This document shows positions 1 through 8,072 of a stretch of 64,000 nucleotides of DNA, piece by piece. The stretch spans positions 310,001 through 374,000 of the forward strand of contig NZ_JBNFVY010000001.1 of NCBI RefSeq assembly GCF_049943335.1, written 5' to 3'. Under the pieces are notes generated by a model. That model saw only the letters and a program-made list of their open reading frames with translations, was not told the DNA's origin and searched no databases. How positions within the stretch are numbered: position 1 is the stretch's first letter; each line of letters starts with the position of its first letter. A program made the position numbers and the translations under genes. The stretch is from JBNFVY01 sp049943335. Its GTDB lineage: Bacteria > Pseudomonadota > Alphaproteobacteria > Rhodobacterales > Rhodobacteraceae.

Positions 1-669
1 CCCCGCCTTGTCCAAAAGGGCCCCGAACAGCACAAACAGGAAAACGAACTTGGTCGAAACCCCCAGAGCGATCCCGAACACCCCTTCTGACGTGATCCAC
101 ATATGGCTCATGGCTTTGCGCAGGCTGGCCCCGGCCCAGCGGATTTGGTCAGGCACGGCTTCAGAGGCCCCGAAAAAGACATAGGCCAAAAAGACGACCG
201 CAAGGATGACCATCACAGGGCCAAGAACACGGTAGGATGCAATGAACAGTAATATGAGCCCCGCCAGCGCAAAATAGGCGTCCGACGTGTCAGCCAATCC
301 GCCATTCCCGACGATTTTTTCGTAGAAGAAGTACCCGTACAGCGCCAGAAAAGCGCCCAATATACCCAGCACCCAATCGTACCACGGGACACGGTCACGC
401 GGGCTGGACTTGAACAATGGATAGGCCATGGCGGCCAGGAATATCGCAAAGGCCAGGTGGATCTGCCGCGAGTTGTTGATCAGATCGCCAGGTAGCACGT
501 AGGGCGCCACGGGCGAGGCCAGAAGAACCTGGAAAATCGACCAGATCAGAGCAACAGCAGCGATGAAGACACCTACGGCCCCTGTCGGACTGCGCGCGCC
601 GCTATCACTGGCTGCGACGAGTTCCTGAAGTTCTTCTTCGCTAAGCGCGCGATCGTTTTGTCCTGACAT
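1..669 (-). CDS. TRAP transporter fused permease subunit (5' part, continues beyond window start)
   Basis: This is the N-terminal 223 residues of a large integral membrane protein, open to the window edge. It begins MSGQNDRALSEEELQELV and then shows several hydrophobic segments (VGVFIAAVALIWSIF, IHLAFAIFLAAMAYPL, WVLGILGAFLALYGYFF, AYFALAGLILLFIASY, GPVMVILAVVFLAYVFFG). This is the layout of the fused 4TM/12TM permeases of TAXI-type tripartite ATP-independent periplasmic transporters, which use an ion gradient to import small organic acids. The gene follows the TAXI solute-binding gene on the same strand at 792-1760, as expected for a transport operon. The substrate cannot be read from sequence. 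Family assignment is good; the C-terminal DctM-like part lies outside the window. Confidence 0.85.
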   Translation of the reverse strand, partial: MSGQNDRALSEEELQELVAASDSGARSPTGAVGVFIAAVALIWSIFQVLLASPVAPYVLPGDLINNSRQIHLAFAIFLAAMAYPLFKSSPRDRVPWYDWVLGILGAFLALYGYFFYEKIVGNGGLADTSDAYFALAGLILLFIASYRVLGPVMVILAVVFLAYVFFGASEAVPDQIRWAGASLRKAMSHMWITSEGVFGIALGVSTKFVFLFVLFGALLDKAG

Positions 670-742
670 CTGTCCCCCTGACGCCGCTGCACGGCGCGAG
701 TCTGGTTACTGGGTGTTTCGCCATATTTGGCTGAAACGACAC

Positions 743-769
743 TGCCGGGGGCACAGGACGCCCCCGGCA
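743..769 (-). other. stem-loop between TAXI binding protein and permease genes
   Basis: A perfect 10-bp inverted repeat (TGCCGGGGGC / GCCCCCGGCA) with a 7-base loop lies in the 122-bp gap between the binding-protein stop and the permease start. On the minus strand it is not followed by a T-run, so it is less likely a full terminator than an mRNA-stabilising or partly attenuating hairpin. Such an element would favour the binding protein over the permease. Confidence 0.6.
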
Positions 770-791
770 TCTTTACTTCATACCAGCTGAA

Positions 792-1760
792 TTATTCGAT
801 CCAGCCTTTTTCGCGATAATACTTCGCGGCACCAGGATGCAGCGGGGCGGACAGACCCGCAGTTGCCATTTCTTCGGGCACCAGATTGGCGAAAGCCGGG
901 TGCAGGCCTTTGAAATCATCGAAATTCTCAAAAACCGAGCTGACCAGAATATAGACCACGTCTTCCGACACATCCGCCGAGGTTACAAAGGTTGCGCCAA
1001 CACCGAAGGTCATCGTGTCTTCGTCATTTCCGCGATACATCCCGCCTGGGATCGTGGCCGTCCGATAGAACGGGTTTTCGGCAACCAAGCCGTCAACCAC
1101 GTCACCCGCCACGTCGACCAGAACGGAATCGCACGCAGTCGTCGCCTCTTGGATGGATCCGGACGGGTGGCCGACCGTATAGACCATGGCGTCGATCTGG
1201 TTGTCACACAGGGCGGCGGACTGTTCGGCGGCCTTAAGTTCGGTCGCCAGGGCGAAATCGTCTGTTGTCCACCCAAGCGCCTCTATCAGCACTTCCATCG
1301 TGCCGCGCTGACCGGATCCCGGGTTGCCGATGTTCACACGCTTGCCCTTGAGGTCTTCGATGCTTTCGATTCCGGCATCGGCGCGGGCCACGACCGTAAA
1401 TGGTTCGGGATGCACCGAAAAGACAGCGCGAAGACCTTCGAAGGGGCCTGACTCTTCAAATCGCGACGTCCCGTTGTAAGCATGGTATTGCCAATCTGAC
1501 TGGGCAACACCGAATTCCAGCTCGCCTTCGCGGATCGTGTTGATGTTGTAGACCGATCCGCCGGTGGATTCGACTGAACAACGCAAGCCGTGGTCGCGGC
1601 GTCCTTTGTTGACCAAACGACAGATTGCGCCGCCCGTGGGATAATAAACACCCGTCACGCCACCTGTGCCGATCGTGATGAATTCCTCAGCCATTGCGGC
1701 CGGGGCCAACAAGGCCGCAGATACGGCGCATGCAGCGGTCATTTTCAGCTTATTGAACAT
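792..1760 (-). CDS. TAXI family TRAP transporter solute-binding protein
   Basis: This is a 322-residue periplasmic receptor. The start at 1760 is chosen because MFNKLKMTAACAVSAALLAPAAMAEE is a clear Sec signal peptide and GGGAGAAA precedes the ATG; the longer reading frame adds 24 non-signal residues. The mature protein starts with the family's typical FITIGTGGVTGVYYPTGGAICRLVN, and further on has LKGKRVNIGNPGSGQRGTM and AMVYTVGHPSG. TAXI proteins deliver ligand to the fused TRAP permease encoded just downstream. Proteins of this family have been linked to glutamate/dicarboxylate uptake, but the ligand here is unknown. The neighbouring aminotransferase suggests an amino or keto compound (inference). 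Confidence 0.9.
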   Translation of the reverse strand: MFNKLKMTAACAVSAALLAPAAMAEEFITIGTGGVTGVYYPTGGAICRLVNKGRRDHGLRCSVESTGGSVYNINTIREGELEFGVAQSDWQYHAYNGTSRFEESGPFEGLRAVFSVHPEPFTVVARADAGIESIEDLKGKRVNIGNPGSGQRGTMEVLIEALGWTTDDFALATELKAAEQSAALCDNQIDAMVYTVGHPSGSIQEATTACDSVLVDVAGDVVDGLVAENPFYRTATIPGGMYRGNDEDTMTFGVGATFVTSADVSEDVVYILVSSVFENFDDFKGLHPAFANLVPEEMATAGLSAPLHPGAAKYYREKGWIE

Positions 1761-1794
1761 GAGTTTCTCCCTTGAGTTTGATGTTCGTGGTGAA

Positions 1795-2452
1795 TCATCG
1801 GTCCCTGCCTTGGGCCAGAACCTGAATTGCACGCTCCACCTCGGCGATCCCCTCGTGTGCCGCCGGGCCGGACTGGCTGACTAGAACCCCAATGAGGGAT
1901 TTTGCAAGGGACATCGTCACGACGTGAGAGGATAAGAAATGCGGACTGTCGGACGCTGCTTTGACCCGGGCGCCCGCGTATTTGTGCGCCGCGAACCCCG
2001 ACCGGTCCGACATCAAGACAACCAAAACGCGCTCTTCCCAAGCCAGTCAAACGGCGCAAATGGTCTGATCTGACCAAAGTGGCTGTGTTTGGATAGCAAG
2101 AACGCCTTGGGGTTCCAGCACGGTGCGACACGCTGCCCCGTGGCGCGCGCCATCTGCCAGCCATGGCCCGGCCCGCCGCGAAAAAACTTGCAAGGTAGGG
2201 GCGGTGTTCGACAGCAGCCTGCGAATGCAAAGCCCGCAGCAGCGCAACACGCCTGGTGCGCAGAACACGATCGGCCAGATTCGATGGATTTTCCAGAAGG
2301 TAGTCAGCCGCCGGTTGCAGCGCACCTCTCAGATCACTGTATTTTTCTTGCAGTTGAATCTGGGACGTCGAACTCACTGTGCCACCTTTGAAACTAACTT
2401 GGACTGTCCGGGCTGGTTCATTTGTTGTCAACATTTGATTCATCTGCTTCAC
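1795..2452 (-). pseudogene. degenerate MurR/RpiR-family transcriptional regulator
   Basis: No single frame spans this region, but its two ends read as the ends of an RpiR-type regulator. The N-terminal frame (MKQMNQMLTTNEPARTV...) has YSDLRGALQPAADYLLENPSNLAD, the typical start of the RpiR helix-turn-helix. A second frame resumes with TAPTLQVFSRRAG and, after a stop at 2047, ends with VVLMSDRSGFAAHKYAG, ASDSPHFLSSHV and LIGVLVSQSGP, the end of a SIS sugar-binding domain. The span codes for about 219 residues instead of the usual 270-300, so frameshifts and an internal loss are both likely. It lies divergently 31 bp from the aminotransferase and upstream of the TRAP genes, where a local regulator would sit. 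Sequencing error could explain a frameshift but not the missing length. Confidence 0.55.
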
Positions 2453-2483
2453 TCAACTTTACAAACCGCATCTGGAACCAAAG

Positions 2484-3803
2484 ATGTCCCATGTCTTTCC
2501 CCGCCATACCAAAACAAAGCTTCCTCTAGCGGTCCGCGGCGACGGAATTTACCTATTTGATTCGGAAGGAAAATCTTATTTAGATGGGTCCGGCGGGGCG
2601 GCCGTGTCCTGTCTTGGTCATTCAGATCGCGACGTCATCCATGCCATCAAGACCCAACTGGATTCCCTTGATTTCGCGCACACAGGGTTCTTGACGTCTG
2701 CATCCGCCGAGACACTTGCCGACCGACTAATCGCGCATTCGCCGGAAGGAATTGACCGGGTCTATCTAGTGTCCGGTGGATCGGAAGCAGTAGAATCGGC
2801 TCTGAAATTGGCGCGTCAATACATGTTGGAGATCGGACAGCCAGAGCGGACACGGTTCATAGCCCGGCGCCAAAGCTATCACGGGAACACGCTTGGGGCG
2901 CTGGGCACTGGCGGCAATCTATGGCGGCGTGAACCGTTTGACCCAGTCATGGTATCCGCCAGCCATATTTCCCCGTGCTATGAATACCGTGGCCGCACGC
3001 CCGACGAGAGCGCGCAAGAGTACGGCCAACGTGTCGCAAACGAACTTGAAGCCGAGATCTTGCGCCTCGGGCCCGAAACTGTGATCGGTTTTCTTGCGGA
3101 ACCCGTCGTGGGCGCCACGGCGGGCGCTGTTCCGCCTGTACCCGGTTATTTTCCCCGCATCCGTGAAATCTGCGACAAGTACGGCGTCCTGCTCATTCTT
3201 GACGAGGTCATGTGCGGTATGGGGCGAACCGGGACCCTTTTTGCCAGCGAGCAAGACGGGGTACGACCAGACATTGTGACGATCGCCAAGGGTTTGGGCG
3301 CCGGATACCAGCCGATCGGCGCGATGCTCTGTTCTGGCGACATCTATGCAGCCGTTGAAGAGGGAACCGGATTTTTCCAACATGGACACACGTATTTGGG
3401 GCATCCGGTTGCTTGCGCAGCGGCGCGCGCGGTTGTCGAAAAACTGACAGATGGCGGGTTGGTCGCGCGCGCTGCGAAAATCGGACGCTACTTTGAAGCG
3501 GCCTTGGCAGCCGAATTTGGCCAGCATCCCCATGTGGGGGATATCCGCGGTCGCGGAATGTTCCGCGGTTTGGAATTCGTGGCGGATCGCAGCACCAAAG
3601 AACCCTTCGATCCCGACCGAAAGCTGGCCTTGCGGCTCAAGGCAAAAGCAATGGAAAACGGTTTGATCTGCTATCCCATGAATGGCACGATTGACGGACG
3701 CTTGGGCGACCACGTGTTGCTGGCCCCGCCGTTCATTTGCACCGAGGCCCAGATAGACGAGCTTGTCGGCAAGCTTGCAACCAGCCTGGATGGCGTGATC
3801 TGA
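2484..3803 (+). CDS. class III PLP-dependent aminotransferase
   Basis: This is a 439-residue protein of the aspartate aminotransferase superfamily, class III (ornithine/GABA/omega-amino acid aminotransferases). Seen in sequence: YLDGSGGAAVSCLGHSD near the N-terminus, VSGGSEAVESALKLARQY (phosphate-binding loop), ILDEVMCGMGRTG with the PLP-contacting Asp, and the Schiff-base lysine Lys269 in TIAKGLGAGYQPIG. HGHTYLGHPVACAAA follows, as usual. It transfers an amino group between an amine or amino acid and a 2-oxo acid in the cytosol. It is divergent from the decayed regulator and near the TAXI transporter, so it may have worked on the imported compound. The exact substrate cannot be assigned. Confidence 0.92.
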   Translation: MSHVFPRHTKTKLPLAVRGDGIYLFDSEGKSYLDGSGGAAVSCLGHSDRDVIHAIKTQLDSLDFAHTGFLTSASAETLADRLIAHSPEGIDRVYLVSGGSEAVESALKLARQYMLEIGQPERTRFIARRQSYHGNTLGALGTGGNLWRREPFDPVMVSASHISPCYEYRGRTPDESAQEYGQRVANELEAEILRLGPETVIGFLAEPVVGATAGAVPPVPGYFPRIREICDKYGVLLILDEVMCGMGRTGTLFASEQDGVRPDIVTIAKGLGAGYQPIGAMLCSGDIYAAVEEGTGFFQHGHTYLGHPVACAAARAVVEKLTDGGLVARAAKIGRYFEAALAAEFGQHPHVGDIRGRGMFRGLEFVADRSTKEPFDPDRKLALRLKAKAMENGLICYPMNGTIDGRLGDHVLLAPPFICTEAQIDELVGKLATSLDGVI

Positions 3804-4187
3804 AAAGAACGCTGCAGATCAAAATTGCATCGAATGGGTCCGCGCGGGCAAATTGGAGCACGAATTTGGGCGGCCGACCCAAGACTTGGCGTAGAAAATA
3901 GGGCGACTTATTTCGGGGGCAAACTGCGCTGGACTGACGCGAACCCGGTCCGTCGCGCTGTGTAGTCGTTTTGCGCGCTCTTGCGTACAGCTTCTGTCGC
4001 CCATGCATCTTTTACCCATGTATGACCAATGGCACCCAAGCGTTGCGAAATCGCAGCGATTGCGCGCGAAAACACAGCGTTTCCGCGCCGCGGCATGAAC
4101 AGGCCAGTTTGTCCTTTTTTTGGACCCGCACTTGGCTTATCCACGAACTGAAATTGGTCGAAGTCGATATTTAGTGGAGCGGATATC
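3804..4187. other. intergenic region between aminotransferase and rfb operon
   Basis: This 384-bp gap should contain the promoter of rfbCBDA. No strong terminator was seen after the aminotransferase. The only protein-like reading is a minus-strand frame covering 3908-4096, listed separately. Confidence 0.5.
3908..4096 (-). CDS. possible small hypothetical protein (62 aa)
   Basis: A minus-strand frame reads MPRRGNAVFSRAIAAISQRL followed by GAIGHTWVKDAW, and ends ARRTGFASVQRSLPPK. It is basic, its composition is protein-like, and it fills the gap before rfbC without overlapping a recognised gene. The frame is open further upstream (NIDFDQFQFVDKPSAGPKKG) into the start of rfbC, so the true start, if any, is uncertain. 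No family is recognised. It could equally be chance, or the tail of a decayed gene. Confidence 0.25.
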   Translation of the reverse strand: MPRRGNAVFSRAIAAISQRLGAIGHTWVKDAWATEAVRKSAQNDYTARRTGFASVQRSLPPK

Positions 4188-4748
4188 TTGAATGTCCAAG
4201 AAACAGACCTGCCGGGTGTTCTTATTCTGACACCGGCGCGGTTCGGTGACGATAGAGGTTTCTTTTCAGAAAGTTGGAACAAGAAGACGTTGGCAGACCT
4301 TGGGGTCGACGTCGAATTTGTTCAGGATAACCATTCGTTGTCGGAGAAAGCCGGCACTTTGCGCGGCCTGCATTTTCAGGCGCCACCGTCCGCCCAGGCC
4401 AAGTTGGTTCGTTGCGGGCGGGGATCGCTTTACGATGTGGCCGTGGATATCCGCAAAGGGTCCCCCACCTATGGCCAATGGACCGGCGTTGAGTTGAGCT
4501 TTGACAACGGCAAACAGCTTATGATTCCAGCGGGTTTCCTGCACGGGTTTGTCACCCTCGAACCGCAGACCGAGGTGGTCTACAAATGCTCTGATTATTA
4601 TGACGCAACCGCAGATGGCTCGGTCGCTTGGGACAGTGCCGGAATCGACTGGCCCCTTTCGGGTGCGCCGATACTCAGCGCCAAGGACAAGGCCGCAGTC
4701 GCGCTGGCGGACTTCGATAGCCCATTTGAATGGGAGGCTGCATCGTGA
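4188..4748 (+). CDS. rfbC: dTDP-4-dehydrorhamnose 3,5-epimerase
   Basis: This is a 186-residue cupin enzyme of dTDP-L-rhamnose synthesis; it epimerises C3 and C5 of dTDP-4-keto-6-deoxyglucose. Family marks are RGFFSESWNKK, FVQDNHSLSEKAGTLRGLHFQ (with the catalytic His of the LRGLHFQ motif) and GFLHGFVTLEPQTEVVYKCSDYY. The length is normal for RmlC. The start appears to be TTG (MNVQETDLPG) with GGAG nine bases upstream; no in-frame ATG is nearby. It is the first gene of rfbCBDA and overlaps rfbB by four bases, so translation is probably coupled. Confidence 0.96.
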   Translation: MNVQETDLPGVLILTPARFGDDRGFFSESWNKKTLADLGVDVEFVQDNHSLSEKAGTLRGLHFQAPPSAQAKLVRCGRGSLYDVAVDIRKGSPTYGQWTGVELSFDNGKQLMIPAGFLHGFVTLEPQTEVVYKCSDYYDATADGSVAWDSAGIDWPLSGAPILSAKDKAAVALADFDSPFEWEAAS

Positions 4749-5791
4749 AAATCCTTGTGACCGGGGGCGCTGGCTTCATCGGCTCAGCTGTTGTGCGCCT
4801 TGCTGTATCGCGCGGCCACCAAGTGGTGAACCTTGACGCGTTGACCTATGCCGCTTGTTTGGAAAATGTCGCAAGTGTCGCTGACGACCCGCACTATTGG
4901 TTTGAACACGTCGATATACGGGACCGCGCTGCCCTAGACCGTGTTTTTGAACAGTACAAGCCGGATGTGGTGATGCATTTGGCGGCCGAAAGCCATGTGG
5001 ACCGGTCCATCGATGGGCCGGCAGACTTTATCGAAACGAACATCACCGGCACATTCAACATGCTTGAAGCGGCCCGAAAGTTCTGGACCGATCAGGGCAA
5101 GCCGGACGGGTTCCGCTTTCATCACATTTCGACCGATGAAGTCTTTGGATCTCTGCCGAATGACCCTTCGATCCAGTTCACCGAAGACACATCCTATGAC
5201 CCGCGCAGCCCTTATTCATCGTCGAAGGCGGCATCGGACCACCTGGTGCGCGCGTGGCACGAAACCTATGGACTGCCAGTTGTTCTGACGAACTGTTCGA
5301 ACAATTATGGGCCGTTCCATTTCCCCGAAAAGCTTATTCCGGTTGTCATCCTGAATGCACTGGCTGGCAAGGACCTGCCGATCTATGGCGACGGGTCGAA
5401 CATCCGTGACTGGTTGTATGTCGAAGATCATGCCGATGCGCTGTTGCTTGTCGTCGCGAAAGGCCAGTCGGGCCGGAGCTATAATATCGGTGGCGAAAAT
5501 GAACGAACCAACCTCGAACTGGTCAAAACTCTTTGCCAGATCCTCGACCAAAAAAGACCCAAACCACAGGGGTCTTATGGTGACCAGATCACCTTTGTCA
5601 CCGATCGGCCGGGGCATGATGCACGATACGCAATTGATCCAACGCGAATTCGCGAAGAACTTGGCTGGCGTCCTTCAGTGACCGTCGAAGAAGGGCTGGA
5701 GAAGACCGTCCAATGGTATCTTGATAACGAGGATTGGTGGCGCCCCCTTCAAGAGCGTCACGGGGTCGGCCAACGGCTGGGCAAGGGCTGA
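4745..5791 (+). CDS. rfbB: dTDP-glucose 4,6-dehydratase
   Basis: This extended SDR enzyme (348 aa) converts dTDP-glucose to dTDP-4-keto-6-deoxyglucose using tightly bound NAD. Visible motifs are TGGAGFIGSAVVRLAV (Rossmann loop), HLAAESHVDRSIDGP, STDEVFGSL and the catalytic YSSSK within SPYSSSKAASDHLVRAW, plus NNYGPFHFPEKLIP. I chose the GTG at 4745 (VKILVTGGAG) because it overlaps the rfbC stop as GTGA and starts directly at the first beta strand; an in-frame ATG at 4730 would add five residues inside rfbC. It is the second gene of the rhamnose operon. Confidence 0.96.
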   Translation: MKILVTGGAGFIGSAVVRLAVSRGHQVVNLDALTYAACLENVASVADDPHYWFEHVDIRDRAALDRVFEQYKPDVVMHLAAESHVDRSIDGPADFIETNITGTFNMLEAARKFWTDQGKPDGFRFHHISTDEVFGSLPNDPSIQFTEDTSYDPRSPYSSSKAASDHLVRAWHETYGLPVVLTNCSNNYGPFHFPEKLIPVVILNALAGKDLPIYGDGSNIRDWLYVEDHADALLLVVAKGQSGRSYNIGGENERTNLELVKTLCQILDQKRPKPQGSYGDQITFVTDRPGHDARYAIDPTRIREELGWRPSVTVEEGLEKTVQWYLDNEDWWRPLQERHGVGQRLGKG

Positions 5792-5796
5792 GGTTC

Positions 5797-6639
5797 ATGA
5801 AAGTCCTGATCTTTGGAAAAACGGGGCAGGTCGCGCAAGAATTGGCGCGATTGGACGGGCAGTTTGAATTTGCCGGCAGAGATATCGCTGACCTGTCCAA
5901 CCCAGACCAGTGCGCAGGACTGATCCGCAGCACAGACGCGGATGCGGTCATCAATGCTGCGGCCTACACGGCCGTCGACAAAGCCGAGGACGAGGAATCG
6001 TTGGCCAACATCATCAACGGCGATGCGGTTGGCAGTATGGCGAACGCGTCTGCGAAGAAGGGCATCCCTTTCGTCCATATCTCGACCGACTACGTGTTCG
6101 AGGGAACCGGCACAAAACCTTGGTCGCCGCTTGATCCGGTCGCGCCGCAAAATGCCTACGGTCGCTCAAAGCTCTTGGGCGAAGAACAAACCCAAGCCGC
6201 TGCTGGCACCTACGCGATTTTGCGGACGTCGTGGGTGTTTTCCGCATTTGGCAACAACTTCGTCAAGACGATGTTGCGACTGGCGGACACGCGCGACGCT
6301 TTGACGATTGTCGGCGATCAGATCGGCGGACCAACCCCGGCGGCGGGGATCGCCAGAGCCTGCGCTACAATTGCACAATCGTTGGCCGATCAACCCGAGG
6401 CTGCCGGTATCTATCACTATTCCGGCGCCCCCGATGCAAGTTGGGCGGATTTTGCGCGCAATATTTTCCAACAAGCCGGGCGCAGTGTTGATGTCACGGA
6501 TATTGCAACTGCCGATTACCCGACGCCGGCGAAACGACCACTGAATTCCAGGCTGGATTGCAGCGCGACCAAACGAGCGTTCGGCATCGAACGTCCCGAT
6601 TGGCGAGCAGCGGTCGCCGATGTATTGAAGGAGCTTTGA
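5797..6639 (+). CDS. rfbD: dTDP-4-dehydrorhamnose reductase
   Basis: This 280-residue SDR protein carries out the last step of dTDP-L-rhamnose synthesis, NAD(P)H reduction of the 4-keto group. It starts MKVLIFGKTGQVAQELARL, has INAAAYTAVDKAEDE, STDYVFEGTG and the catalytic tyrosine/lysine in NAYGRSKLLGE, and ends with the family's RPLNSRLDC segment. The ATG at 5797 is preceded by GAGG and lies five bases after the rfbB stop; the longer frame starts inside rfbB and is not needed. It ends one base before rfbA. Confidence 0.96.
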   Translation: MKVLIFGKTGQVAQELARLDGQFEFAGRDIADLSNPDQCAGLIRSTDADAVINAAAYTAVDKAEDEESLANIINGDAVGSMANASAKKGIPFVHISTDYVFEGTGTKPWSPLDPVAPQNAYGRSKLLGEEQTQAAAGTYAILRTSWVFSAFGNNFVKTMLRLADTRDALTIVGDQIGGPTPAAGIARACATIAQSLADQPEAAGIYHYSGAPDASWADFARNIFQQAGRSVDVTDIATADYPTPAKRPLNSRLDCSATKRAFGIERPDWRAAVADVLKEL

Positions 6640-6640
6640 C

Positions 6641-7522
6641 ATGACCCAACGCAAAGGCATCATTTTGGCCGGCGGCTCTGGCACGCGCCTCTATCCGATC
6701 ACAATGGGTGTGTCCAAGCAGTTGCTGCCGCTCTACGACAAACCGATGATCTACTACCCGCTTTCGGTTCTGATGTTGGCGGGAATCCGTGAAATCGCGA
6801 TTATCACAACGCCAGAAGACCAAGAGCAGTTCAAGCGCCTCATAGGTGATGGCAGCCAATGGGGGCTGTCCTTCACGTTTATCAAACAGCCGTCGCCGGA
6901 TGGGCTTGCCCAGGCGTACCTTCTGGCCCAGGATTTCCTGGACGGCGCACCATCGGCGATGGTGCTGGGGGACAACATCTTTTTCGGACACGGCTTGCCC
7001 GAGATCCTGGCGAGCGCAGATGCCAAAACCGAAGGCGGAACTGTCTTTGGCTATCGTGTGGCCGACCCCGAACGCTACGGTGTCGTCGATTTCGACGGCG
7101 AAACAGTCCGCAGCATCATCGAGAAACCCGAAGTGCCGCCATCAAACTATGCCGTCACAGGGCTGTATTTTTTGGACGGGACCGCGCCCGAACGCGCAGC
7201 CGCAGTCAAGCCATCTGCGCGTGGTGAGCTAGAGATCACGACATTGCTCGAAATGTACCTGACCGATGGCAAGCTGTCGGTCGAACGGATGGGGCGTGGT
7301 TACGCTTGGCTCGATACGGGGACCCACGCGTCATTGCTGGATGCCGGAAACTTCGTTCGGACCTTGCAGGAACGGCAGGGTCTGCAGACGGGAAGTCCGG
7401 ATGAAATCGCATTTGCACAGGGCTGGATTGACGCAGACGGGTTGCGCGCCCGTGCCAAAAAATTCGGCAAGAACAACTATGGCGCGTACTTGCTGCAGCT
7501 GATTAAGGAAACAGGCGAATAA
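6641..7522 (+). CDS. rfbA: glucose-1-phosphate thymidylyltransferase
   Basis: This 293-residue nucleotidyltransferase couples glucose-1-phosphate and dTTP to dTDP-glucose, the entry step to dTDP-rhamnose. The signature GIILAGGSGTRLYPIT is at the N-terminus, followed by VSKQLLPLYDKPMIYYPLS, AMVLGDNIFFGHGL and EKPEVPPSNYAVTGLYF, and GYAWLDTGTHASLLDAG near residue 225. These fit the short RmlA type. It is the last gene of the operon. No clear rho-independent terminator follows. Confidence 0.96.
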   Translation: MTQRKGIILAGGSGTRLYPITMGVSKQLLPLYDKPMIYYPLSVLMLAGIREIAIITTPEDQEQFKRLIGDGSQWGLSFTFIKQPSPDGLAQAYLLAQDFLDGAPSAMVLGDNIFFGHGLPEILASADAKTEGGTVFGYRVADPERYGVVDFDGETVRSIIEKPEVPPSNYAVTGLYFLDGTAPERAAAVKPSARGELEITTLLEMYLTDGKLSVERMGRGYAWLDTGTHASLLDAGNFVRTLQERQGLQTGSPDEIAFAQGWIDADGLRARAKKFGKNNYGAYLLQLIKETGE

Positions 7523-8072
7523 CCGCACGTTTCGGCCGACAGGCTAACGCAAATATGCTGCGGGCCAAGGTCGCGCGCGTGCGGGGAAACTTGGCTGTTT
7601 GTCGTCAAATCTGACATTTCCAGCCATGTATCCGCCGCACTAATGAGAATTTTCGATTCAAGTCTAAGGCGAAAAAATCGTTTTGAGCCAATGTGTTGAA
7701 ATGACAAGCCAGAAAAACGCCTTATTGTCCCCCAAACTAAGACAGTTTTGTTAACCCTTCGTTAATTTCTTGACCGAATCACACTGGCGCCGCTTAACTG
7801 AGTGTGCAAATAACGTAATTGTTTCTACTGCTGCTTTGTTGAGATATTCATAGAGTGAAGAGTGATATTAGGTACACAAACCGAAGGCTGAGCCGCCTTC
7901 AGAGCGGCTAATCTCTCACTCAGACCTATATGACCAAATCGCGCTGCAAAGCGGGTGTTGGGTCCTTGGCAAACAGTAGCAATGCAAAAAAATTTATGCA
8001 TGCCGTTCGCGGCTGCGCATGTGAATTTTCCTGTCCGACCCACTGGTCGGAATATTCTGTTGGGGGACTTTA
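7523..8072 (+). promoter_or_regulatory. 550-bp upstream region of the thioester-domain protein gene
   Basis: No convincing gene is present. From about 7730 the sequence is AT-richer than its surroundings. It contains a perfect TTAA-N7-TTAA box (listed separately) and a short hairpin, CCGACC-CACT-GGTCGG at 8035-8050, just before the GGGGGA ribosome-binding site of the gene starting at 8073. The length and the CtrA-type box suggest a regulated promoter with a long untranslated leader. Confidence 0.6.
7751..7765. promoter_or_regulatory. CtrA-type binding box (TTAA-N7-TTAA)
   Basis: The sequence TTAACCCTTCGTTAA is an exact match to the alphaproteobacterial CtrA consensus TTAA-N7-TTAA. It lies about 310 bp before the start of the large surface protein gene. 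A second exact match occurs at 34177-34191 before the Wzc-type gene. In Rhodobacterales CtrA controls motility and related functions. Binding here is inferred from the motif alone. Confidence 0.55.
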
